Assembly (NCBI RefSeq): GCF_910594005.1
Contig: NC_057835.1
Location: 44,540,001 to 44,604,000 of the forward strand
Length of the DNA stretch: 64,000 nt
DNA from: Cervus elaphus
Lineage: Eukaryota; Chordata; Mammalia; Artiodactyla; Cervidae
Direction of reading: 5' to 3'
Part shown: positions 56,045 to 64,000 of the stretch, piece by piece
Layout of the letters: each line of letters begins with the position of its first letter
Position numbering within the stretch: position 1 is the first letter of the stretch
Translations under genes and position numbers: made by a program
The notes under the pieces: model-generated
Seen by the model: the letters and a program-made list of their open reading frames with translations, nothing else
What the model was told of the DNA's origin: nothing
Database searches by the model: none

Positions 56045-56218
56045 TGCTTATGCTTAGTCGCTCAGTCATGTCTGACTCTTTGCGATCCCATGGACTGTAG
56101 CCCATCCTCCTCTGTCCATGGGATTCTCCAGACAAGAATACTGGAGCGGGTTGCCAGGCCCTGCTCCAGAGGATCTTCCCAACCCAAGGGTTGAACCCAG
56201 GTCTTCTGCATTGCACGT
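56045..56218 (-). mobile_element. Bov-tA SINE, head-truncated
   Basis: Antisense body from GCTTATGCTTAGTCGCTCAG through TTGCCAGGCCCTGCTCCAGA to CTTCTGCATTGCACG; the outer head is missing. Confidence 0.9.
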
Positions 56219-56522
56219 TCTTAGTGCTATCAAATCTATAGCCATTAGTCACAAATGTTTTAAAAATTTTTTAACATAAATTAAATAAAATCAATAAGAT
56301 TAAAAATTCAGTTCTTGAGTCACACTTGCCCACATTTCAGGTATTTAATAGCCACTTGTTAATAAGGGACGCTATATTGGACATTTGGCTCTAAACTATT
56401 AGACTGTGGAGCCATGCAGTCCGGGGTTTTATCTTTGTCAGTGGCCTAATGAGATCTTTTCATGTGCCTATTATTCTGTTATTAAAAAGAGAAGTTACTT
56501 AACAGTCATCTCTAACATTTTG

Positions 56523-56784
56523 TGGAGAAGGCAATGGCACCCCACTCCAGTACTCTTGCCTGGAAAATCCCATGGACAGAGGAGCCTGGTAGGCTGCAGC
56601 CCTTGGGGTCGCGAAGAGTCAGACACAACTGAGTGACTTCACTTTCACGCATTGGAGAAGGAAATGGCAACCCATTCCAGTGTTCTTGCCTGGAGAATCC
56701 CAGCGACGGGGGAGCCTGGTGGGCTGCCATCTGTGGGATCACACAGAGTCGGACACGACTGAAGCAACTTAGCAGCAGCAGCAG
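56523..56784 (+). mobile_element. BOV-A2 SINE, full length
   Basis: Two Bov-A monomers (about 56524-56640 and 56653-56770) joined by TTCACTTTCACGC, with a GCAGCAGCAGCAG tail. Direct repeats CTAACATTTTG (56512-56522) and CTAACGTTTTG (56785-56795) differ at one base. Confidence 0.95.
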
Positions 56785-57020
56785 CTAACGTTTTGAAATA
56801 ATCCAACATACAGCTTTCACCACCCATGAATTTCTTGAACCATATTTATGTTCCTAAACTACTTCTTGAATCAAGTGTCCACTTGATTCATGACCTTATA
56901 AATGCAATTTTGATCATTTTCCCTGAAATCTCATATTTGTATAACCATGTGGAAATGTATTTCCTACCTTTTTGCCCTCTTATAAGCTCTTCCTGTATTT
57001 TAATCCTCATAAGCTTATAT

Positions 57021-57257
57021 CCCCTAATGTTAAATACTTAATATCAGTAGTTTGTAAAAAAATTTAAGAGATCATTGGTAATCTTTTTTTCAACTGTCTA
57101 TACATTTAAACAGTGTGTTGCAATAAGAAATAATGCTTACTAATAAAAAGACCCAAGCCATAGTTTTACCCACCAAAATGAACTTTATGTGCATTCAAAT
57201 AAGGTTTATATAAGGTATATAAGATTAATTCTCATTCTAAAATTGTTATGATTATTT
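57021..57257. repeat. 240-bp duplication, copy 1
   Basis: CCCCTAATGTTAAATACTTA to AAAATTGTTATGATTATTT. It aligns end to end with 57547-57793, sharing CTATACATTTAAACA, AATAAGAAATAAT, AAAGACCCAAG and AAGGTTTATATAAGGTA with scattered substitutions (about 15% by eye). Confidence 0.92.
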
Positions 57258-57539
57258 GGGCTTCCCTGGTAGCTCAGCTGGTAAAGAATTTGCCTGCAAT
57301 GCAGGAAAACCTCATTCGATTCCTGGGTTGGAAAGATCCGCTGGAGAAGGGATAGGCTACCCACTCCAATATTCTTGGGCCTCCCTGTGGCTCAGATGGT
57401 AAAAGATCCACCTGCACTGTGGGAGGCCTGGGTTGGATCCCTGGGTTGGGAAGATGCCCTGGAGAAGGGAAGTGCTACCCACTCCGGTATTCTGGCCTGG
57501 AGAATTCTATGGACAGAGGAGCCTGGCAGGCTACAGTCC
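57258..57539 (+). mobile_element. double-headed Bov-tA SINE at the duplication junction
   Basis: First head GGGCTTCCCTGGTAGCTCAG, linker GGGATAGGCTACCCACTCCA, second head from GGGCCTCCCTGTGGCTCAGA, then body ending at GGCAGGCTACAGTCC. The final third of the body and the tail are missing, and no target duplication is visible. Confidence 0.9.
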
Positions 57540-57546
57540 TAATTTT

Positions 57547-57793
57547 CCCCTAACTTTAAATACTTATTATAAATAGTTTGTAAAAAAGTAAAAATTAAGA
57601 GATCACTGGTAAGCTCTTTTATTTTCAGTCATCTATACATTTAAACAATGTGTTGGAATAAGAAATAATACTTGGTAATCAAAAGACCCAAGTCATAATT
57701 TCACCCATAAACATGAACTCTGTATGTATTCAAGTAAGGTTTATATAAGGTACATAAGATTTATTCAGATTCTAAAATTGTTATTATTATTTA
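57547..57793. repeat. 240-bp duplication, copy 2
   Basis: CCCCTAACTTTAAATACTTA to TTGTTATTATTATTT, the partner of copy 1 in direct orientation, 526 bp downstream. Confidence 0.92.
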
Positions 57794-58308
57794 GAAAATT
57801 ATGTTTGAAATATGATGATTCAAAACCAATAAAGGTTTGAAATCTATTTAAAGAATCTATAAAGAATTCAAGTATTTTACCTTTTTCCCTTATTTGACAT
57901 TAACATGTACTCCTTCATCTTTCACTTACAGCATGCTGTAGCTGCAGTTGCCACAAAGACAAAATATAATGTCTAAATATTGTGTACTTTTTTTTAAATG
58001 AAGACTTTTGTTTAAAATTGTTATAACCTAAATTCTTGATTCCCCTTTCACAACTTCTTCTATTATCCATGCTATTGCAATCAATCACTTGTGATAGAAA
58101 ATTATTCCTTTTTTTTGTTTGTTTGCTAATTCTTTTTAAAAAATATCACATTTCAAACTATCACCAATTCAGGAAACATTGGAAAATGAGCCTCAGAATT
58201 CCCAGCATTAATGTTTTGTTTCATTGGCTTTCAGGACACCATCCTCTCCTAGATTTCTCCCCTCCTCACTTGCCATTCACAGTTTCCTTTGTGATGCCTC
58301 CCACCCCT
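57794..58308. other. AT-rich DNA, nothing recognised
   Basis: No repeat or gene could be supported. The 124-codon frame at 58036-58410 runs into a BovB and has no recognised domain. Confidence 0.4.
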
Positions 58309-58900
58309 CACGAAATTCAAAGACACTTACTCCTTGGAAGAAACACTATGACAAACCTAGACAACATATTAAAAAGCAGAGACATACATCACTTTGCCAA
58401 CAAAGGTTGATATAGTCAAAGCTAAGGTTTTTCCAGTAGTCATGTGTAGATGTGAGAGTTGGTCCATAAATATGGCTGAGCCCAAATAATTGATGTTTTT
58501 TCACTGTGGTGCTGGAGAAGACTCTTGAAGGTCCCTTGGACAGCAAGGAGATCAAACCAGTCAGTCCTAAAAGAAATCAAACCAGTCAATCGTAAAAAAA
58601 AATTCGACCCTGAATATTCACTGGAAGGATTGATGCTAAAGTTGAAGCTCCAGTACTTTGACCACCTGATGCAAAGAGCTGACTCATTGGAAAAAACCCC
58701 GATGCTGGGAAAGACTGAGGGCAAAAGGAGAAAAGGGTGACACAGGATGAGATGATTAGATAATCACCAACTAAGTAGACATGAGTTTGACTCAGTAAAC
58801 GTGAGTTTGAGCATATTCCAGGAGATATGAAGGACTGGGAAGCCTGGTGAGCTGCAGTCCATGGGGTCGTAAAGATTTGGACGGCTTTTGACTGAACATC
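58309..58900 (+). mobile_element. BovB LINE 3' fragment
   Basis: Sense BovB from CGAAATTCAAAGACACTTAC to about GGACGGCTTTTGACTGAAC. Compared with the copy at 62.2 kb it carries many substitutions, small deletions, and a 25-bp local duplication at 58551-58600 (ATCAAACCAGTCA twice). ORF2 C-terminal frames are broken. Confidence 0.9.
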
Positions 58901-58919
58901 CTACCCCTCAATGTCTGTT

Positions 58920-59780
58920 AGAATGCCCTGATGATCATTCCCAGCCCTTATCACTCTCCACCTACTGTCACTATTTATAAGTTTTACTCTACTTCCATTA
59001 CATTAATGCGAAGATGACTGTGAATCCCAAATTCATACTTCTAGGCCTAACCATTCACCCAGCCTCCAGACTTCTAATTCCAATTTCCCACTAAGTATCT
59101 CCAATCTATGCACAATAGACATTTCAAACTTAGCAAATAAAGCAAAATATTTTGCTTTGATCCACCCATTGCACTCTAGTTTACCCCATAACTTATCCAG
59201 TTGTTTAGGCCAAAAATGTTAGATCCATCCTTAAACTCTCATTTTCCCACAATTCCTATATCCAGTCTATTAGAAATCCTTGTCAGCTCTAAGTTGAAAA
59301 TACATTCTGAATCTATCTGTGTCTCACCTTACTATTGCCATCTTCACCTTACTCCAAGCCATCACTACTAGCCTCATCTAATTCAATAGGCAGCCTCTTC
59401 AACAATCTCCCTGCTTCCCCATTACCCCAATCCTTATAGTCTTTAACCAGTACAATAGCCAGAATAACCTTAAAAAAGCAAAATCATATCACATTATTTC
59501 TCAAAACCTGTTACCATGACTCTTAGAATAGAAACTTAACTATTTTTACCTGTTTACATTCTTTATTCAGTATTTCTCCTGTCCTGCCCAGCAAACTCAT
59601 CTACTGCTACTATTGTCTCACATAACCACACCCAAAATTTCTTTCTGCAATGGCCTTCTCAGTATCAGGGCTTTTGCACTTGCTATTCCCTAAAACTGGA
59701 AGATTTTGAAAATTGGTACGAATCCTCCCAACAGAGATCTTAGGTGGCATTTAGATTTCATTTTGTAGAGTTGTTTGGTA
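58920..59780 (-). mobile_element. old LINE, probably L2 type
   Basis: TTGTTTAGGCCAAAAATGTT, CTTGTCAGCTCTAAGTTGAA, CAACAATCTCCCTGCTTCCC and GGGCTTTTGCACTTGCTATT follow the order of a well-known antisense ancient LINE. The name L2 is from memory of that last segment. Confidence 0.6.
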
Positions 59781-60121
59781 GAAGATATTTTTGCAAAAGA
59801 TAGATACATTTTACTTTGGAGACTGTTCACACATGTAGCAATTTACAGGTTGGTTAAATAGCAAATGTGAATTGATAAATCTAATAAAAAAAGAACTGTA
59901 GTTGATGAGACCTATGTGTTTTAAACTGTGAACTTTGAGTGATTAGACATAGTTTCAGTATCAATATTTAATTTATGAGAATTAGCTGAGGTCTTTTCCA
60001 AATACCCATTATCCCCTACAGAACTTCTGAACAGATATCATGACAGGGTCCATGGATCTGAATTTTAGCAAGTACCTCAGTTGATTCTGTTGCAGATGGT
60101 ATTCAGTCTTTTAAGAGACAC
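59781..60121. other. unique DNA, nothing recognised
   Basis: No repeat or gene could be supported. Confidence 0.4.
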
Positions 60122-60325
60122 CAAGCTGGGGGCACAGCAGTAAAGAATAACCTCCCAGTGCAGGAGACGCAGGTTTGATTCCTGGGTGGGGAATATCCCC
60201 TTAAGGAGGAAATGGCAACCCACTCCAGGATTCTTGCCTGGGAAATGCAAAGACAAGAAAGTCTGGCAGGCTCCAGTTCTTGGGGTTGCAAAAAGTTGGA
60301 CATGACTTAGTGACTGAACAACAGG
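60122..60325 (+). mobile_element. Bov-tA SINE, diverged head
   Basis: GGGGCACAGCAGTAAAGAAT head, then GGAAATGGCAACCCACTCCA body and ACTTAGTGACTGAACAACAG tail. It lies just upstream of the long BovB. Confidence 0.88.
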
Positions 60326-60357
60326 CTTGTGTATTTGCTGAGATATAAGGAGATCAG

Positions 60358-62561
60358 TAAAAGTAGAAAGTCAAGAAACACATGGAGTAACAGGCAAATT
60401 TGGGCTTGGAGTACAGAATGAAGCAGGGCAAAGGCTGATAGAGTTCTGCCAAGAGAATGCACTGGTCATAGCAAACACCCTCTTCCAACAACACAAGAGA
60501 AGACTCTACACATGGACATCACCAGATGGTCGACACCAAATCAGATTGACTATATTATTTGCAGCCAAAGATGGAGAAGCTCTATACAGTCAGCAAAAAC
60601 AAGACCGGGAGCTGACTGTGGTTCTGTTCATGAACTCCTTATTGCCAAATTCAGACTGATTTGAAAAAAGTGGAGAAAACCACTAGACCACTCAGATATG
60701 ACCTAAATCAAATCTCTTATGACTACACAGTGGAACTGAGAAATAGATTTAAGGCACTAGATCTGATAGACAGAGGGCCTGATGAATTGTGGACGGAGGT
60801 TCGTGACATTGTACAGGAGACAGGAATCAAGACCATCCCCAAGAAAAAGAAATGCAAAAAAGCAAAATGGCTATCTGAGGAGGCCTTACAAATAGCTGTG
60901 AAAAGAAGGGAAGTGAAAAGCAAAGGAGAAAAGGAAAAATATACCAATCTGCATGCAGAATTCCAAAGAATAGCAGGAAGAGATAAGAAAGCCTTCCTCA
61001 GCCATCAATGCAAAGAAAAAGAGGAAAACAATAGAATGGGAAAGACTAGAGATCTCTTCAAGAAAATTAGACATACCAAGGGAACATTTCATGCAAAGAT
61101 GGGCTCAATAAAAGACAGAAATGGTATGGACCTAACAGAAGCAGAAGATATTAAGAAGAGGTGGCAAGAATACATAGAAGAACTGTACAAAAAAGATCTT
61201 CATGTCCCAGATAACCATGATGGTGTGATCACTCACCTAGAGCCAGACATCCTGAAATGTAAAGTCAGGTGGACCTTAGGAAGCTTCACTATGAACAAAG
61301 CTAGTGGAGATGATAGAATTCCAGCTGAGCTATTTCAAATCCTGAAAGATGATGCTGTGAAAGTGCTTCACTCAATATGCCAGCAAATTTGGAAAACTCA
61401 GCAGTGGCCATGGGACTGGAAAAGGTCAGTTTTCATTCCAATCCCAAAGAAAGGCAATGCCAAAGAATGCTCAGACTACCACACAATTGCACTCATCTCA
61501 CATGCTAGTAAAGTGATGCTTAAAATTCTCCAAGCCAGGCTTCAGCAATACGTGAACCATGAACTTCCAGATGTTCAAGCTGGTTTTAGAAAAGGCAGAG
61601 GAACCAGAAATCAAATTGCCAACATCCTCTGTATCATCGATGAAGCAAGGGAGTTCCAGAATAACATCTATTTCTGCTTTATTGACTATGCCAAAGCCTT
61701 TGACTGTGTCGATCATAAAAAAAACTGTGGAAAATTCTGAAAGAGATGGGAATATCAGACCACCTGACCTGACTCTTGAGACACCTGTATGCAGGTCAGG
61801 AAGCAACAGTTAGAACTGGACATGGAACAACAGACTGGTTCCAAATAGGAAAAGGAGTATGTCAAGGCTGTATATTGTCACCCTGCTTATTTAACTTATA
61901 TGCAGAGTACATCATGAGAAACACTGGGCTGGAGGAAGCACAAGCTGTAATCATGATTGCCAGGAGAAATATCAATAACCTCAGATATGCAGAGGACACC
62001 ACCCTTATGGCAGAAAGTGAAGAAGAACTAAAGAGCCTCTTGATGAAAGTGAAAGAGGAGAGTGAAAAAGTTGGCTTAAAGCTCAACATTCAGAAAACTA
62101 AGATCATAGCATCCAGTCTCATCACTTCATGACAAATAGATGGGGAAACAGTGGAAACAGTGGCTGACTTTATTTTTCTGGGCTCCAAAATCACTGCAGA
62201 TGGTGATTGCAGCCATGAAATTAAAAGACGCTTACTCCTTGGAAGGAAAGTTATGACCAACCTAGATAGCATATTAAAAAGCAGAGACATTACTTTGTCA
62301 ACAAAGGTCCATCTAGTCAAGGCTATGGTTTTTCTAGTGGTCATGTATGGATGTGAGAGTTGGACTGTAAGGAAAGCTGAGTGCCGAAGAATTGATGCTT
62401 TTGAACTGTGGTGTTGGAGAAGACTCTTGAGAGTCCCTTGGACTGCAAGGAGAGCCAAGCAGTCCATACTGAAGGAGATCAGTCCTGGCTGTTCATTGGA
62501 AGGACTGATGCTGAAGCTGAAACTCCAGTACTTTGGCCACCTCATGCAAAGAGCTGACTAA
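60358..62561 (+). pseudogene. BovB ORF2 (endonuclease-reverse transcriptase) remnant
   Basis: In an intact element this protein nicks DNA and reverse-transcribes the element's RNA at the break. Seen here: the end of the endonuclease (60358-60660), where the expected Ser-Asp-His motif reads SVH at 60623-60631; a frameshift near 60655-60661; an open block 60661-61740 (about 359 codons) with GFRKGRG and the first catalytic motif FIDYAKAFD at 61678-61704; a second frameshift at the eight-A run 61717-61724; a TGA at 61770-61772; a block to 62132 with QGCILSPCLFNLYAEY and the catalytic box as YAED (61986-61997) instead of YADD; a TGA at 62130-62132; and a C-terminal block 62151-62561 (CESWTV, WCWRRLLRVPWTARR) ending in TAA. 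The upstream endonuclease half is missing. At least four independent disabling lesions plus two changed catalytic motifs make it non-functional. No host use is suggested by the sequence. Confidence 0.93.
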
Positions 62562-62772
62562 TTTGAAAAGACCCTGATGCTGAGAAAGATTGAGGGCAGG
62601 AGGAGAAGGAGACGATAGAGGATGAGATGGTTGGATGGCATCACCAACTCGATGGACATGGGTTTGGGTAGACCCTGGGAGTTGGTGATGGACAGGGAGG
62701 CCTGGCATGCTGCAGTTCATGAGGTCGCAAAGAGTCGGACACAACTGAGTGACTGAACTGAACTGAACTGAG
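60358..62772 (+). mobile_element. BovB (RTE) LINE, 2.4 kb, 5'-truncated
   Basis: The most complete BovB here. It begins inside the endonuclease region and runs through the reverse transcriptase, the C-terminal domain and the 3' end with repeated ACTGA units (62742-62771). A 9-bp direct repeat, GGAGATCAG, at 60349-60357 and 62773-62781 is a plausible target-site duplication. BovB is known for horizontal spread between reptiles and ruminants; this copy is defective and fixed in place. Bov-A SINE bodies share sequence with BovB. Confidence 0.93.
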
Positions 62773-62782
62773 GGAGATCAGA

Positions 62783-63530
62783 TTCAGTACTAATTATCAT
62801 GAAACTCACCAATGAGATGCAACTGAGGATCAAGTGACAAAAGAGAAAGAGGATCAAATTGTGTTTGATGAGTAACAGTATATTTAGATAATTACAAAGT
62901 AGTTTACCACAAAATTATTAATATTGAAGGAGAAAAAATAACTTTACAATGGAGAAGACTGACTAGATACCCCTTACTCAAATGAGTAAAATAATATTCC
63001 AGTAAGGTTACAAGTTAAAAGTTTGCCAAAATTTTTGATAGGATGCAGTAAGAAGAACAAGAGCTTCACCACTGTGTTATTCCTGCCAATTACACATATC
63101 CTGAATCTAATGAGACAAATACAAACTAAATCCTGCAAAACAACTTATTTATAATCATTAAAATTTTCTAGTTAATGAAATTTAGTGGAAGCCTGAAAAA
63201 ATTTTCGAGGTTAATACTAAAGAGACAGGCCAACTAAATGCAATATATGAGTCTGGGCTGAACATTTTCTTATGAATGGCTTGACTGGGACAACTGTCAA
63301 AACAGAAAGGAGACTCAATATTAGACAGCCAGGTAGTAATGAGTCAGTGTTAATTTCCTGATTTTTATGATTATATTTGAATATACTGAATATATGTTTG
63401 TGGGAAATACTAGAGGATTTGGGGGAGACATTGCATTGTGTTGGCAGCTATTCTCAAATGGTTTGGGAAATAAATTGTTTTTATTGTTATTTTAACTTTT
63501 CTATAATTTTTGAGATTGTTAAAAAAAAAT
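62783..63530 (+). mobile_element. old L1 LINE 3' end
   Basis: AGAGACAGGCCAACTAAATG, GTGTTAATTTCCTGATTTTT, TGGGAAATACTAGAGGATTT, CTATTCTCAAATGGTTTGGG and TTAACTTTTCTATAATTTTT follow the order of the sense 3' end of an L1M/L1MB-type element. The part before about 63150 is assigned with less certainty. The BovB was inserted at or beside its left edge. Confidence 0.6.
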
Positions 63531-64000
63531 ACAAAATAAGAGGAAAAGATCCCTAAGTTAGGTAATCCTCTTTTTCTTGGCGAATCGCAAAGTTGAAAAG
63601 CTCATTTATACCATTGTAAAAATTGTGGTCAACTATTCAGTCTATTTGTGTTGATTTCTGTTATTAACAGCATAATATCTTATTTTCTATTTGAGATTTT
63701 TTTATTTTCCCTAATTATGCATTTTGTTTTTCACTCTATGAATTTGGTAAAGTCCTCAGTGTTAAAATAAAGATTCCTAGAAATGAAAATAAGTTCTTAG
63801 AGAAATTTACAAGTGTCTACCTGCCTTTAAAAATGGAGTAAATTGTCATGAAATTTATAAGGGAAAGAAACTACACAGAGCACTCCCATGCAGAAACTCA
63901 AAATGGTTGCATATGTTTATCTGTTAAGAGGTCTATGATAAACAGCAGCTATATGTTCAAACTTACATGCAGCCGTTTAAATCACATTTCATATCAGTCC
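63531..64000. other. AT-rich DNA, nothing recognised
   Basis: No repeat, gene or regulatory pattern could be supported to the end of the window. Confidence 0.45.

Noticed and set aside
60661..61740. 359-codon frame as a host gene
   Set aside because: It is the BovB ORF2 reverse transcriptase region, beginning after a frameshift and ending at another; no real start codon or promoter.

Overview
The window reads as non-coding genomic DNA of a ruminant, most likely a bovid. The diagnosis rests on the repeats: dozens of Bov-tA SINEs (tRNA-like head plus Bov-A body), two complete BOV-A2 dimers, several BovB (RTE) LINE pieces ending in repeated ACTGA units, CHR-type SINEs shared by cetaceans, hippos and ruminants, and the 3' end of a ruminant L1. 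Cattle, sheep and goat cannot be separated by eye. I recognise no host protein-coding gene. Almost every long open frame lies in a repeat or in AT-rich DNA, so the window is best read as intergenic or deep intronic.

Layout. 1-5 kb: a GC-richer block of unknown origin, a short candidate exon, a truncated BovB, unique AT-rich DNA and a Bov-tA. 5-13 kb: an old inverted-repeat element split by a SINE, an L1 piece, a BOV-A2, MIRs, a CHR SINE and a possible promoter/first exon near 11.6-11.8 kb. 13-22 kb: L2 pieces, tandem SINEs, a probable LTR split by a SINE, a second CHR SINE and a 104-bp BovB. 22-34 kb: mostly unique DNA, an L1 3' end with a tiny younger L1 inside it, SINEs and a 49-bp tandem duplication; 30.4-34 kb is the longest repeat-poor stretch. 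34-46 kb: antisense L1 pieces, MIRs, a CA minisatellite joined to a SINE and an old L1 3' UTR. 46-50 kb: nested insertions (L1 split by Bov-tA and BovB; L2 split by a MaLR LTR that is itself split by Bov-tA). 50-56 kb: two LTR-like direct copies and an antisense L1 cut by three insertions. 56-64 kb: BOV-A2, a 240-bp duplication flanking a SINE, BovB fragments, an L2-type LINE and a 2.4-kb BovB whose ORF2 is broken and whose endonuclease and reverse transcriptase motifs are both changed.

No genes here act together. The biological content is retrotransposition history: BovB supplies the machinery family thought to mobilise Bov-tA and BOV-A2 in trans, and many copies show clear target-site duplications. 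No undescribed system was found. The best leads for a second look are the splice-flanked blocks at 0.9, 11.7 and 51 kb, the SINE-derived minisatellite at 41.1 kb and the duplication around 57.0-57.8 kb. Family names were assigned by recognition, without a database search, and edges of old repeats are approximate.
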